Shown: positions 8,896 through 18,678 of the stretch, piece after piece
How the letters are laid out: each line of letters opens with the position of its first letter
Position numbering within the stretch: the stretch's first letter is position 1
DNA from: Acidipropionibacterium thoenii DSM 20276
GTDB lineage: Bacteria; Actinomycetota; Actinomycetes; Propionibacteriales; Propionibacteriaceae
DNA length: 64,000 nt
NCBI RefSeq assembly: GCF_000423445.1
Contig: NZ_KE384019.1
Span: forward strand, 62,001-126,000
Direction of reading: 5' to 3'
Made by a program: the position numbers and the translations under genes
Notes under the pieces: generated by a model
Told to the model about the DNA's origin: nothing
Database searches by the model: none
The model's input: the letters and a program-made list of their open reading frames with translations, nothing else

Positions 8896-9336
8896 ATGGG
8901 TGTGCCGTCCGCGAGCCAGGGGTCCGAGCTGGTCGAACTGGCCAATGATCTTCGGCTGGCCTGCCAGATCATCTCGCGGCGGGTGCGATTCGAGTCGACC
9001 AGCGGCATCCCGCCGCACCAGATCAGTGTGCTCTTCGCGGTGCGTCGAGGCGCTCAGACGCCGACCACCCTGGCCGAGCGCGAACGGGTCTCCACGCCGG
9101 CCATGACGCGAACCCTCAATTCCCTGGAGGCCGAGGGGCTGGTGAGCCGCAGCCGCAACGCGGAGGACTCCCGGTCGGTCCTGATCACCCTGACCGGGCG
9201 TGGCCAGGCCGTCATCGACGGCGTCTACGCCAGTCGGGACACCTGGATGGTGAGGCACCTGGAAGGGCTGAGCGGCGAGGATCTGGAGGCTCTGAGACGG
9301 GCCACCGGCGTCCTGTCACGAATCGGTCAGGCATGA
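8896..9336 (+). CDS. MarR-family transcriptional regulator
   Basis: A 146-residue winged-helix regulator. The DNA-binding helix-turn-helix region is TPTTLAERERVSTPAMTRTLNSLEAEGLVSR followed by the beta-wing NAEDSRSVLITLTGRG, the standard MarR signature with its conserved D-x-R. ATG 8896 has GGAGGT 5 nt upstream. The stop overlaps the MFS transporter start (ATGA), so the two are co-translated. It most likely represses itself and the exporter through the palindromes at 8863-8883, with release by a small ligand. The ligand is unknown. Confidence 0.92.
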   Translation: MGVPSASQGSELVELANDLRLACQIISRRVRFESTSGIPPHQISVLFAVRRGAQTPTTLAERERVSTPAMTRTLNSLEAEGLVSRSRNAEDSRSVLITLTGRGQAVIDGVYASRDTWMVRHLEGLSGEDLEALRRATGVLSRIGQA

Positions 9337-10634
9337 GTCGACAGCCCCGGAGTGAATCAGGCCCCAGCAGTCAGGTCGGGCGTACCTTCGCCTCCTTCGC
9401 GGTGGCCAACTACACCCGCTACTTCATCGGCTCGATGGTCTCCAACATGGGCCTGTGGATGGGCCGCACCGCCCAGGACTGGATGGTGCTCACCCAGCTC
9501 ACCGACCACTCCTCGACGGCACTGGGATATGTCACCGCCCTGCAGTTCCTGCCGATCGCGCTGTTCGCCCCCGTGATGGGGGCGATCGCCGATCGCTGGC
9601 CCAAGTACAACCTGCTCTACATCAGCCAGAGCCTGCTGGCCGCCAACGCACTGGTGCTGTGGATCCTGGACGCCGCCGGCGTCATCCAGCTGTGGCACGT
9701 GATGGCGATCGCCTTCTTCCAGGGAGTGATCAGCGCGCTGGACAACCCGGTGCGGCAGGCCTTCGTTCCCGAGATGGTGCCGATGAGGCTGGTACCCAAT
9801 GCCATCGGCCTGAACTCCACCCAGTTCAATGCCGCCCGGCTGCTGGGCCCGGGCATCGGTGGCCTGCTGATCGCCGCGGTCGGGGTGCCGGCCTGCCTGC
9901 TCATCAATGCACTGAGCTTCGCCGCGGTGATCGGATCGCTGGTGATGATGGACCGTCGTCGGCTCACCCCCTCTCCACCGCGCCGCGGCAAGGGTGCGGT
10001 GCGCGAGGGAATCCGCTACGTCCGTGGCCGTCCCGACATCCTGGTTCCGATGGTGATCGTCTTCATGCTCGGCACCTTCGGGATGAACTTCCAGATCACC
10101 AACGCCCTGATGGCCACCAAGGTCTTCGGCAAGGGGGCGGGGGAGTACGGCCTGCTCGGGTCCATCATGGCGGTCGGGACGCTGGCCGCCGCCCTGCTGG
10201 CTGCCCGCCGATCCCACCCCCGGTTGCGTACCCTCATCATCCCGCTGCTCGGGTTCGCGATCCTCACCGCCGTGCTCGGCACCGCGCGAAGCTACCTGAT
10301 CTATGCCATCACCCTGGTGCCGGTCGGGCTGTGCGCACTGACGGTGATGATCAGCGCGAACGCCACCGTCCAGATGGCCTCCGATCCCGAGGTCCGCGGC
10401 AGGGTGATGGCCCTCTACATGGCGATCTTCATGGGTGGCACGCCGATCGGGGCGCCGATCATCGGCTGGATCGGCGACGCCTGGGGGCCGCGCTGGACAC
10501 TGCTGATCGGCTCGATCGCCACCGCGGCCACCGCGATCGGGGTGTTGGCCTTCATCAGGTTCCACGACGGGATGAGGGCTGTGCTGCAACGCGGCTGGCC
10601 ACCGCGGGTGGCGCTCGTGCACCGGCAGGACTGA
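9333..10634 (+). CDS. MFS transporter, EntS-like drug/siderophore exporter type
   Basis: A 433-residue major facilitator in the MFS_3/enterobactin-exporter-like group. Several hydrophobic helices are visible, with [27 protein letters not shown] in TM1 and the loop 2-3 motif [13 protein letters not shown] segment [34 protein letters not shown] is characteristic of this group. It is encoded with and overlaps the MarR regulator by 4 nt, the classic arrangement for regulated efflux. The substrate cannot be told from sequence. Confidence 0.88.
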   Translation: MSRQPRSESGPSSQVGRTFASFAVANYTRYFIGSMVSNMGLWMGRTAQDWMVLTQLTDHSSTALGYVTALQFLPIALFAPVMGAIADRWPKYNLLYISQSLLAANALVLWILDAAGVIQLWHVMAIAFFQGVISALDNPVRQAFVPEMVPMRLVPNAIGLNSTQFNAARLLGPGIGGLLIAAVGVPACLLINALSFAAVIGSLVMMDRRRLTPSPPRRGKGAVREGIRYVRGRPDILVPMVIVFMLGTFGMNFQITNALMATKVFGKGAGEYGLLGSIMAVGTLAAALLAARRSHPRLRTLIIPLLGFAILTAVLGTARSYLIYAITLVPVGLCALTVMISANATVQMASDPEVRGRVMALYMAIFMGGTPIGAPIIGWIGDAWGPRWTLLIGSIATAATAIGVLAFIRFHDGMRAVLQRGWPPRVALVHRQD

Positions 10635-10664
10635 TCGCCGGGACGGGCTCTCGGCCGGCGATCA
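10632..10664 (+). terminator. Terminator hairpin overlapping the MFS stop codon
   Basis: A perfect 10-bp inverted repeat TGATCGCCGG / CCGGCGATCA with a 13-nt loop begins at the MFS stop codon. No T-run follows. Confidence 0.55.
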
Positions 10665-10791
10665 CCGAGGAACCGGTCGGGCCGGCGGTGCCGGGGAACC
10701 GGGCGCCCCGACCTCTGTGGTCGCATTTGCATGCCTGGACGGATGTGCAGGCAGATCCGACCCCGCAGAGATCCCTTGATGTCGAGAGACT

Positions 10792-10797
10792 TAGGAT
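10792..10797 (+). promoter_or_regulatory. Possible -10 box for leaderless pntA transcript
   Basis: TAGGAT lies 7 nt before ATG 10805. If used as a -10 element, transcription would begin at or near the start codon, giving a leaderless mRNA as is common in actinobacteria. No convincing -35 is seen, and the same AGGA could instead act as a weak ribosome-binding site. Confidence 0.3.
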
Positions 10798-10804
10798 CAT
10801 GGAC

Positions 10805-12346
10805 ATGAGGATTGGAATTCCGCGGGAGTCTCTCGCGGGTGAGAACAGGGTCGCAGCCACCCCGCTGACAGTTCCGAAACTGATCAAGCTGGGCTACGAC
10901 GTCATGGTCGAAAGCGGTGCCGGGCAACGCGCATCCCTTCCCGACGCCGGCTATCAGGAGGCCGGAGCCACACTGGGCTCCGCGGAGCAGGTGTGGGCCT
11001 GCGACCTGGTGCTGGCGGTCAACCCGCCGACCGCCCAGGAGATCGCCCTGATGCACTCCGGTGCGGTGCTGGTGACCTTCCTGGCGCCGCGTCAGGACTC
11101 CGCGTTGACCGAGAGGCTGGCAGCCGCCGGGATCACCGGGATGTCGATGGACATGGTGCCGCGTATCTCGCGAGCCCAGTCGATGGATGCGCTGTCCTCG
11201 ATGGCCAACATCTCCGGCTACCGGGCGGTCGTCGAGGCGGCCTTCGCCTACGGCCGGACCTTCGGCGGCCAGGTCACCGCAGCAGGCAAGGTGCCACCGG
11301 CGAAGGTCTTCGTGATCGGCACCGGCGTCGCCGGACTGGCCGCGCTGGGAGCCGCCAACTCGATGGGCGCCGAGGTCTTCGCCACCGATGTCCGCCCCGA
11401 GACGGCCGAGCAGGTCGAGTCGATGGGTGCCCGATTCCTGCACGTCCGCACTGCAACGGCAGACCAGGGCGTCTCCTCCGACGGATACGCCAAGGAGACC
11501 TCCGACGACTACAACGCCCGGGCCGCCGAGCTGTACATGGAGCAGGCCAAGGTCTGCGATGTCATCATCACCACTGCGGCGATCCCTGGACGCCCGTCTC
11601 CCAAGCTCATCACCGCCGAGATGGTGGCCGCGATGCGGCCGGGCAGCATCATCGTCGACCTGGCGGCCCTGGGCGGCGGCAACTGCGTGCTCACCCATCC
11701 CGGTGAGAAGTACGTCACCGACAACGGGGTGACGATCATCGGGTACACCGACCTGGCCTCGCGGCTGGCCGGACAGTCCTCCCAGCTCTACGGCACCAAC
11801 CTCGTCAACCTGGTCACGCTGGCCACTCCCGGCAAGGACGGCCAGTTCGTCATCGACTTCGACGACGAAGTGATCCGGACCATGACCGTCAGCAAGGACG
11901 GTCAGGTGACCTTCCCGCCGCCCCCGGTCCAGGTCGCAGCGGCGCCGGTGCCGGTCGCCAAGGCGGCGGCCGAGCCGGTCAAGGTGGAGAAGGCTCCGCG
12001 GCCATGGCAACAGACCTATGCCATGGTGGGCGGCCTGGCGATCGTCCTGATCGCCCTGCTGACCTTCGCGCCCAGCCAGTTCCTGGCCCTGTTCGGCACC
12101 TTCGCGGTCGCCGTGGTGGTCGGTTACTACGTCGTCTGGAACGTCTCCCACGCCCTCCACACCCCGCTGATGAGCGTCACCAACGCCATCTCCGGAATCA
12201 TCATGGTCGGTGCCATCACCCAGCTCGCGTCGGAGTCCTGGACGATCCGGATCATCGCCGCGTTCACGGTCCTGATCGCAAGTATCAACGTCTTCGGCGG
12301 GTTCACCGTGACCGCCCGAATGCTCAAGATGTTCAGGAAGGCCTGA
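10805..12346 (+). CDS. pntA: NAD(P) transhydrogenase subunit alpha
   Basis: A 513-residue proton-translocating transhydrogenase alpha subunit, full length like E. coli PntA. The N-terminus MRIGIPRES matches it, followed by RVAATP and the NAD(H)-binding Rossmann segment [21 protein letters not shown] Pro/Ala-rich linker around residues 375-400 ([14 protein letters not shown]) leads to about four C-terminal membrane helices from residue 405 on. ATG 10805 was preferred over ATG 10799 by homology and spacing. The reading frame is open far upstream into the MFS gene, but that part is a shadow. It forms a complex with PntB and couples hydride transfer between NADH and NADP+ to the proton gradient. 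Confidence 0.95.
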   Translation: MRIGIPRESLAGENRVAATPLTVPKLIKLGYDVMVESGAGQRASLPDAGYQEAGATLGSAEQVWACDLVLAVNPPTAQEIALMHSGAVLVTFLAPRQDSALTERLAAAGITGMSMDMVPRISRAQSMDALSSMANISGYRAVVEAAFAYGRTFGGQVTAAGKVPPAKVFVIGTGVAGLAALGAANSMGAEVFATDVRPETAEQVESMGARFLHVRTATADQGVSSDGYAKETSDDYNARAAELYMEQAKVCDVIITTAAIPGRPSPKLITAEMVAAMRPGSIIVDLAALGGGNCVLTHPGEKYVTDNGVTIIGYTDLASRLAGQSSQLYGTNLVNLVTLATPGKDGQFVIDFDDEVIRTMTVSKDGQVTFPPPPVQVAAAPVPVAKAAAEPVKVEKAPRPWQQTYAMVGGLAIVLIALLTFAPSQFLALFGTFAVAVVVGYYVVWNVSHALHTPLMSVTNAISGIIMVGAITQLASESWTIRIIAAFTVLIASINVFGGFTVTARMLKMFRKA

Positions 12347-12349
12347 CCG

Positions 12350-13783
12350 ATGATTGCAGTGATGTTGGTTTCCGGGCGGCTGACGAATTTCGTCGAGGCC
12401 TGTTACATCGTCGCGGGGTTGCTGTTCATCCTCGCGCTGGCCGGACTGGCGAAGTTCGAGTCCTCCAAGCGGGGCAACGCCTTCGGCATCCTCGGCATGA
12501 TCATCGCGGTCATCGCCTCCGTCATCTGGCTGGTCAGCCAGCCCACCTTCGATCCGATCGTGCTGGCGCTGCTCTTCGTGCCGATGCTCATCGGCGCGTC
12601 GATCGGCGTCTGGAAGGCCGTCAAGGTCGAGATGACCGGAATGCCTGAGCTGATCGCCCAGCTGCACTCCTTCGTCGGCCTGGCCGCCGTACTGATCGGA
12701 TTCAACGCCTTCATGGAGGACGGGCCGCTGGCCTCGACCTTCCAGCGCTCCGAGATCTGGATCGGCGTGTTCATCGGCGCCCTGACCTTCACCGGGTCGA
12801 TCGTGGCCTGGGGCAAGCTGTCGGGCAAGATCGCCTCCAAGCCGCTGGCGATCCCGGGACGCAACTGGATCAATCTGGTGATCGTGATCGCCATCATCGC
12901 CTGCGGGATCTGGTTCTCCAATGTCGAGGGGCCGCTCGCCTGGCTGCCGCTGGCGATCCTCACCGGGCTGTCACTGTTCCTCGGCTTCCACCTGGTGGCG
13001 GCGATCGGCGGCGCAGACATGCCGGTGGTCATCTCGATGCTCAACAGCTACTCGGGTTGGGCTGCTGCCTTCTCCGGATTCAGCCTGCACATCGCGGTGC
13101 TGACGATCACCGGTGCCCTGGTCGGCTTCTCCGGTGCGATCCTGTCCTACATCATGTGCAGGGCCATGAACCGGTCCTTCGTCTCGGTCATCCTCGGTGG
13201 CTTCGGGGACGCCCCGATGATCACCTCCGACGGACCCCAGGGAGAGATCCACGAGACCACCGCGGCGGACCTGGCCGGCCAGTTGGCCGACGCCTCCTCG
13301 GTGATCATCGCTCCCGGGTACGGGATGGCAGTGGCCCAGGCGCAGTACCCGGTGGCCGAACTCGCCAAGCGGTTGCGCGAGCAGGGTGTCGAGGTGCGGT
13401 TCGCGATCCATCCGGTCGCCGGGCGCCTTCCCGGCCACATGAATGTGCTGCTCGCCGAGGCCCACGTGCCCTATGACATCGTGATGGAGATGGACGAGAT
13501 CAACGATGACTTCGCTGATACCGACATCGTCCTGGTGATCGGTGCCAATGACACCGTCAACCCGGCCGCGATGGACCCGGGCACCCCCATCTCGGGGATG
13601 CCGGTCCTGCACGTCTGGGAGGGCCATCAGGTGGTGGTGTTCAAGCGGTCCATGAAGCCCGGTTACGCTGGCGTGGAGAATCCGCTGTTCTTCAAGGACA
13701 ACACCCAGATGCTCTTCGGTGACGCCAAGGCCACCGTCGACGCCATCAATGCGGCCCTGCCGGTTCCGGCGGCGGCCAACTGA
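12350..13783 (+). CDS. pntB: NAD(P) transhydrogenase subunit beta
   Basis: A 477-residue beta subunit starting 3 nt after pntA. The first two-thirds is membrane-embedded (about nine helices). The C-terminal domain III binds NADP(H) and shows [17 protein letters not shown] and the highly conserved [12 protein letters not shown] and [17 protein letters not shown]. The length is slightly greater than E. coli PntB (462) because of a short N-terminal extension before the first helix. The pair makes NADPH at the expense of proton motive force, or the reverse. Confidence 0.96.
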   Translation: MIAVMLVSGRLTNFVEACYIVAGLLFILALAGLAKFESSKRGNAFGILGMIIAVIASVIWLVSQPTFDPIVLALLFVPMLIGASIGVWKAVKVEMTGMPELIAQLHSFVGLAAVLIGFNAFMEDGPLASTFQRSEIWIGVFIGALTFTGSIVAWGKLSGKIASKPLAIPGRNWINLVIVIAIIACGIWFSNVEGPLAWLPLAILTGLSLFLGFHLVAAIGGADMPVVISMLNSYSGWAAAFSGFSLHIAVLTITGALVGFSGAILSYIMCRAMNRSFVSVILGGFGDAPMITSDGPQGEIHETTAADLAGQLADASSVIIAPGYGMAVAQAQYPVAELAKRLREQGVEVRFAIHPVAGRLPGHMNVLLAEAHVPYDIVMEMDEINDDFADTDIVLVIGANDTVNPAAMDPGTPISGMPVLHVWEGHQVVVFKRSMKPGYAGVENPLFFKDNTQMLFGDAKATVDAINAALPVPAAAN

Positions 13784-13791
13784 CCGACAGG

Positions 13792-15129
13792 ATGGTCACC
13801 GACTGGTCGGGTCTTGACCACTATCTCGACGACCAAGCTGCCGGGGAGCTCTCCTCGGTGAGCCTGGTCGTCGTCTCGTCCGGTGGTGTTGTCCATCAGC
13901 ACTCGTGCGGGGACGCGCTGAGGTACTCGACGCCGCCAGCCCACCTCTCCGCCGACTGCGGCGCTCCGCGTCCCGGCGGTGACGCCGTCCCCCCGGTGGC
14001 TGCTCTGCTCCGGGCCGACCAGCGGGTACCTGCGACCGCCTCGACCCTGTTCGACCTGGCCTCCAACACCAAGATGTGGGCCACCAACCTGGCCCTGATG
14101 ATGCTGGTCGGCCAGGGCCTGCTCGATCTGGAACGGCCGGTCTGCGACTTTCCGGGCTGGGCCGAGTTCGGTCGCCACGGAGTCGGGGGGACCGGACGCC
14201 AGGACGTCACGGTCGCCGACCTGTTGCGCCACGAGGCCGGCCTGATCGCCGACCCCCGGTACTTCGACCCCCATGACATCCATCGGCACGGGGCCGGGGA
14301 GCTCTACTGCTCCGGTACTCCCGCCGCCCCGGTCTCCCGTGACCGGATCATCGAGGTGATCTGCCGAACGCCCTCGGCCGGACCTGCCCACCAGGGCTAC
14401 TGCTACTCCGATCTCGACTACATGATCCTCGGCCTGTTGGTCGAGCAGACCGTCGGCCTGCGCCTGGACCGCTACCTGGAGGAGGGGCTCTACCGGCGGC
14501 TGGGCCTGCGCCGGACCCTGTTCAATCCCCTGGAGAAGGGGATCGACGCCGATCAGATAGCCGCCACCGAACCTCAGGGCAACACCCGTGGCGGCACGGT
14601 CGACTACGGCCCGGCTCCCGACGGCAGGCCGGCCCCGCTGCGGCGTCACACTCTTCGTGGCCAGGTCCATGACGAGAAGGCCTGGTACTGCATGGCCGGG
14701 GTCTCCGGGCATGCCGGGCTGTTCACCGACGCTGCCGATCTTGCGGTTCTGCTGCGGCTCGGTCTGGGAGAGGGGTGCCTGGACGGGGTCCGTCACATCG
14801 ACCAGGCGGTGTGGCGCCACTTCGCCAGCCCGCAGGGGGCCACGCCGCAGCAGCGGGCCAGCTCCAGCCACGGCCTGGGCTGGCGGGTGGCACCGGCGTC
14901 CGGCCCTCCCTACTCACCGTTCGGCGGCTGCCCCAGCCCCGGCAGCATCGGCCACACGGGATGGACCGGCACCCTCACCCTCGTGGACCGGCAGCGCGAT
15001 CTGGCGCTCGGCCTGATGACCGGGGCCCGTCACCGACTGGGCGCCGACGTCGGGCGCGCCAACCCGGTCGAGTACTCCCGGATCGTCGGGATGGTCTACC
15101 GGGCGCAGGCCGAAAGGGCAGTCCGCTGA
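13792..15129 (+). CDS. Serine beta-lactamase-like hydrolase
   Basis: A 445-residue member of the beta-lactamase class C/penicillin-binding serine hydrolase fold. The SxxK catalytic motif is SNTK in FDLASNTKMWATN. The second motif is YSD (CYSDLDYMILG) in place of YxN, and the KTG-type box reads HTG (IGHTGWTGTL). No signal peptide is visible, so it is probably cytosolic or released otherwise, unlike true beta-lactamases. The 9-nt gap to pntB suggests co-transcription. It resembles the YfeW/PBP4B-like esterase group; substrate unknown. Confidence 0.82.
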   Translation: MVTDWSGLDHYLDDQAAGELSSVSLVVVSSGGVVHQHSCGDALRYSTPPAHLSADCGAPRPGGDAVPPVAALLRADQRVPATASTLFDLASNTKMWATNLALMMLVGQGLLDLERPVCDFPGWAEFGRHGVGGTGRQDVTVADLLRHEAGLIADPRYFDPHDIHRHGAGELYCSGTPAAPVSRDRIIEVICRTPSAGPAHQGYCYSDLDYMILGLLVEQTVGLRLDRYLEEGLYRRLGLRRTLFNPLEKGIDADQIAATEPQGNTRGGTVDYGPAPDGRPAPLRRHTLRGQVHDEKAWYCMAGVSGHAGLFTDAADLAVLLRLGLGEGCLDGVRHIDQAVWRHFASPQGATPQQRASSSHGLGWRVAPASGPPYSPFGGCPSPGSIGHTGWTGTLTLVDRQRDLALGLMTGARHRLGADVGRANPVEYSRIVGMVYRAQAERAVR

Positions 15130-15270
15130 GCCTGACGGGCTGAGATTCCCCAGCAGTGAACCTCACCGATCCCGGCATTCGTGGTTGACCGTGGCCATCT
15201 GCCTACAATGCCCACACCCCAGTGGCGCCGGACCGAGGGGCAGGCCAACACCAGCAGAGGGCGGATCAGG

Positions 15271-17016
15271 GTGGGAGACGGCACCGACGAGACCATCAGA
15301 AGGCCCCGCGGATCCCGCACCAGAGCGGCTCCCAAGGTGTTGGGTATCGGGCTCGGGGCAGTGGTCGTCATCGGCGCCGGGGGATATCTGATGGGTCACT
15401 TCATGACCGCCGACACGATGCCCGCCAGGACCGAGATCGCTGGCATCGCAGTGGGCGGTCAGTCGGTCAGTCAGGCCCGCGAGACGGTCCGGAGGGCTCT
15501 CACGCCGCAACTCTCACGACCGGTGACCTTCGCCGATGGCGCCACCACCGCCGCCCTCGTCCCGGCATCAGCCGGACTGTCGGCCGACTGGGAGGCCACC
15601 ATGGCCCAGGTCGACCCGGGCAACTCCTGGAACCCGCGGGTGATCTGGAACACCCTGCACGGCGGGGCCCGGGTGCCGCTGGTCACCGCGGTCGACCAGG
15701 ACACGCTGGAGTCGGCGGTCAGCCGGCAGGCCGACAGATTCACCGTCACCGCCAGGAATGCCGGCCTGTCGTTGTCGGGAACCAGGATCGTCACCACCAG
15801 GGCTGTGGCGGGTCGGTCCCTCGACGTGGCCGCCACCGCCGAGACCATCGCGCGCGGCTGGCCGACCGCCTCCACCGCCCCGCTGCAGGCCGGCGTCTCC
15901 CGCCATGCCCCGCAGATCACCGACGCTCAGGTGTCCCAGGTCGTCACCGGCACGCTGCGCCCCACCCTGTCGGGGCCGGTGACCGTGCGGACCGACAAGG
16001 GTGATGTGGTGCTCACCACTGACCAGATCGCGGCGGCCACAGCGGTGGCCACCACAGCCGGGAAGGTATCCGCCGCCACCGACATGGCCGGCCTCTACCG
16101 GGCCAGCGCGGCGTCCCGCGACAGGCTCGGGCTGAGCGCCGGCAAGGATGCCAGAATCGTCATCTCCGGGGACCGGCCCACCATCGAACCCTCCACCGAT
16201 GGGCAGGGGGTCAGCCTCGAGAACTTCACCAGGGCGGTCGCTCCTGCGCTGCGGAAGTCAGGCGCCGAACGCACTGGCACGGTCCCGATCACCCCGGTGC
16301 CCGCCAAATTCTCCACCGCCGATGCCCGCCGGGCGGGCGTCAACCAGGTGATCGGCGAGTTCACCACGAACTTCCCCTATGCCGCCTACCGCAACACGAA
16401 CCTCACGCTGGCCGCCAGTACCATCAACAACACCTACCTGGCCCCCGGTGGCACCTTCAGCATGGACCAGGTGCTGGGACCGAGGACCTCCGACAAGGGC
16501 TATGTCGACGGCTGGGTGATCTCCGAGTCCCAGCTGCGCAAGGAGTCAGCCGGCGGGATCTCCCAATCGGCCACCACCACATTCAACGCCGCCTTCTTCG
16601 CCGGTATGACCGACGTCGAGCATCATCCCCACTCGCTGTACTTCGACCGTTACCCCGCCGGGCGCGAGGCCACCTTGTACTACGGCAAGCTCGACCTGAA
16701 GTTCCGCAATGACACCCGCTACGGGGTGCTGGTGCAGGCCTTCACGACCAGGGCCCCGGTCGGCGGCAGTGGTTCGATCACCGTGAGGATGTGGTCGACC
16801 CCGACCTGGCAGAGGATCACCTCCACCGATCCTGTGAGGTCGAACTGGGCCGACGGTAGAACGATCATCTCCAGCGATCCGCAGTGTCATCCGCAATCCG
16901 CCTCCCCGGGGTTCGATGTGCGCTACTCCCGGCTGTTCTGGCGCGACGGCAAGGTCGCCAAGAAGGAGGACTACTTCTGGCGCTACGACCCGACCGATCG
17001 GGTGATCTGCCAGTGA
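15271..17016 (+). CDS. VanW-family membrane-anchored cell-wall protein
   Basis: About 581 residues. There is a cytoplasmic Arg-rich N-terminus, one membrane helix at about 23-42 (VLGIGLGAVVVIGAGGY), and an extracellular part with repeated putative peptidoglycan-binding domains (ISGDRPTIEPSTDGQGVS). A C-terminal VanW domain contains FPYAAYRNTNLTLAA, PGGTFSMDQVLGPRT, GGGISQ-like GGISQSATTTFNAAFFAG and YFDRYPAGREATLYYG. GTG 15271 has AGAGGG 9 nt upstream. In-frame alternatives are ATG 15208 and GTG 15181, and a TACAAT box at 15203-15208 argues against the latter. VanW function is unknown; it is linked to cell-wall maintenance. Confidence 0.82.
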   Translation: MGDGTDETIRRPRGSRTRAAPKVLGIGLGAVVVIGAGGYLMGHFMTADTMPARTEIAGIAVGGQSVSQARETVRRALTPQLSRPVTFADGATTAALVPASAGLSADWEATMAQVDPGNSWNPRVIWNTLHGGARVPLVTAVDQDTLESAVSRQADRFTVTARNAGLSLSGTRIVTTRAVAGRSLDVAATAETIARGWPTASTAPLQAGVSRHAPQITDAQVSQVVTGTLRPTLSGPVTVRTDKGDVVLTTDQIAAATAVATTAGKVSAATDMAGLYRASAASRDRLGLSAGKDARIVISGDRPTIEPSTDGQGVSLENFTRAVAPALRKSGAERTGTVPITPVPAKFSTADARRAGVNQVIGEFTTNFPYAAYRNTNLTLAASTINNTYLAPGGTFSMDQVLGPRTSDKGYVDGWVISESQLRKESAGGISQSATTTFNAAFFAGMTDVEHHPHSLYFDRYPAGREATLYYGKLDLKFRNDTRYGVLVQAFTTRAPVGGSGSITVRMWSTPTWQRITSTDPVRSNWADGRTIISSDPQCHPQSASPGFDVRYSRLFWRDGKVAKKEDYFWRYDPTDRVICQ

Positions 17017-17162
17017 CCGGCGTCCCGCCCCCGACCATCGGCATCCAGGCCCCGTCTCGCGATCACGACACTGTGTAGTGGAGCAGGCTAGAGTGGAGAT
17101 GATCGTGACCGAGGGCCCCGGCCCTCAGACACCCAAGTCAATGCCAACCCGAGGAGAGCGTC

Positions 17163-17483
17163 GTGACCTACGTCATCGGTCTGCCCTGCGTGGATGTCAA
17201 GGATCGTGCCTGCGTCGAGGAGTGCCCGGTCGACTGCATCTACGAGGGGGAGCGCAGCCTGTACATCCACCCGGAGGAGTGCGTCGACTGCGGCGCCTGC
17301 GAGCCGGTCTGCCCGGTGGAGGCGATCTACTACGAGGACGACCTGCCTGATGATCAGCAGGCATTCCTCAAGATCAACACCGACTTCTTCGAGGAGCTCG
17401 GCTCCCCGGGTGGTGCCGCCCGCCTGGGACCGACTCACAAGGATCCGCCCGAGGTCGCCGCGCTGCCCCCTCAGGGCGAATGA
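17163..17483 (+). CDS. fdxA: Seven-iron ferredoxin
   Basis: A 106-residue [3Fe-4S][4Fe-4S] ferredoxin of the actinobacterial FdxA type. Cysteines are at 9, 17, 21, 25, 40, 43, 46 and 50, with the motifs CVEECPVDCIYEG and CVDCGACEPVCPVEAIYYED. A C-terminal tail (after about residue 60) is typical of the family. GTG 17163 follows GAGGAGAG. It overlaps the dapC start by 4 nt, the usual actinobacterial fdxA-dapC neighbourhood. It serves as a low-potential electron carrier; partners are not encoded here. Confidence 0.95.
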   Translation: MTYVIGLPCVDVKDRACVEECPVDCIYEGERSLYIHPEECVDCGACEPVCPVEAIYYEDDLPDDQQAFLKINTDFFEELGSPGGAARLGPTHKDPPEVAALPPQGE

Positions 17484-18619
17484 CCGAGGCACTCAGCAGG
17501 AGTCGCCGCCGGAAGGTCTCGGCCGGCCTGCCGACCTTCCCCTGGGACACTATCGCCGGGGCCAAGGCCCGTGCGGCCCAGCACCCCGACGGGCTGGTCG
17601 ACCTGTCGGTGGGGACGCCGGTCGACCAGACCCCGCAGCTGGCACGCCAGGCTCTGGCGGCGTCCTCGGACGCCCACGGCTACCCGCAGGTGTGGGGGAC
17701 GCCGGCGCTGCGAACCGCGATCCTGGACTACATGACCGGACGCTGGGGAGCCCCGGAGCTCTCCGAGACCTGCGTGCTGCCGGTGATCGGCACCAAGGAG
17801 CTGGTCGCCTCACTACCTGCTCAGCTGGGTCTGGGAGCCGACTCCACCGTGGTCATCCCGACCTGTGCCTACCCGACCTATCGGGTCGGCGGGCTGCTGT
17901 GCGGAGCCCGGGTACAGCTCGCCGACTCCCCCGATGAGGTGTCCGGGCAGCCCGACCTGATCTGGATCAACTCCCCGGCCAACCCCTCCGGCCGGATGCT
18001 GTCGATGGACCAGGTGCGAGCCTGGGTGGATTTCGCCCGGGCCACCGGAGCGGTGCTGGCCTCCGACGAGTGCTACGGGGAGTTCGCCTGGGACGCCGAG
18101 GCGGTCTCGGTGCTCGACAGCCGGATCTGCGAGGGGGACGTCACCGGCCTGCTGAGCTGCATGTCGCTGTCCAAGAGGTCGAACATGGCCGGTTACCGCG
18201 CCGGTTTCGTGGTCGGTGATCCCGAGCTGACCAGCGAGTTGCTGGCGATCCGCAAGCATGCCGGGATGATTCTGCCAGCGCCGATCGCCGAGGCGATGAG
18301 GGTGGCGCTGCGCGACAACTCCCATGTCATCGAGCAGCGTGAGCGATACCAGCGGCGCCGCGCCGTGCTGCGGCCGGCCCTGGAGCAGGCCGGGTTCCGG
18401 ATCGACGACTCGCAGGGTTCGATCTACCTGTGGGCCACCCGGGGCCAGGACTGCCGCCAGACCCTCGACTGGCTCGCCCAGCGGGGAATCCTGTGTTCCC
18501 CCGGCGACTTCTATGTCGAGGGTCCCTCCGACCACGTCCGGATCAGTCTGACCGCAACCGACCAGCAGATCGTCGACGCCGCGCGTCGGCTGACCGGCGA
18601 GACGCCGCGACTCTCCTGA
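17480..18619 (+). CDS. dapC: N-succinyldiaminopimelate aminotransferase
   Basis: A 379-residue fold-type I PLP aminotransferase. Substrate side: DLSVGTPVDQTP and INSPANPSGRML. PLP side: ASDECYGEFAW and the Schiff-base Lys in SLSKRSNMAGYRAGF. The position directly after fdxA and near dapD and dapE supports the DapC assignment (N-succinyl-2-amino-6-ketopimelate to N-succinyl-LL-DAP in lysine and peptidoglycan synthesis). A less specific aminotransferase role cannot be excluded. Confidence 0.9.
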   Translation: MTEALSRSRRRKVSAGLPTFPWDTIAGAKARAAQHPDGLVDLSVGTPVDQTPQLARQALAASSDAHGYPQVWGTPALRTAILDYMTGRWGAPELSETCVLPVIGTKELVASLPAQLGLGADSTVVIPTCAYPTYRVGGLLCGARVQLADSPDEVSGQPDLIWINSPANPSGRMLSMDQVRAWVDFARATGAVLASDECYGEFAWDAEAVSVLDSRICEGDVTGLLSCMSLSKRSNMAGYRAGFVVGDPELTSELLAIRKHAGMILPAPIAEAMRVALRDNSHVIEQRERYQRRRAVLRPALEQAGFRIDDSQGSIYLWATRGQDCRQTLDWLAQRGILCSPGDFYVEGPSDHVRISLTATDQQIVDAARRLTGETPRLS

Positions 18620-18678
18620 CCGGCGTCCGCTGCCTCTCTCGACGGCCACGAACGTCGGTCGGGCCAGCTGCGGGCCAG

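Noticed and set aside
9455-12346. Frame open for 963 codons joining the MFS region to pntA
   Set aside because: The first 450 codons are a shadow of the MFS gene; PntA homology starts exactly at ATG 10805.
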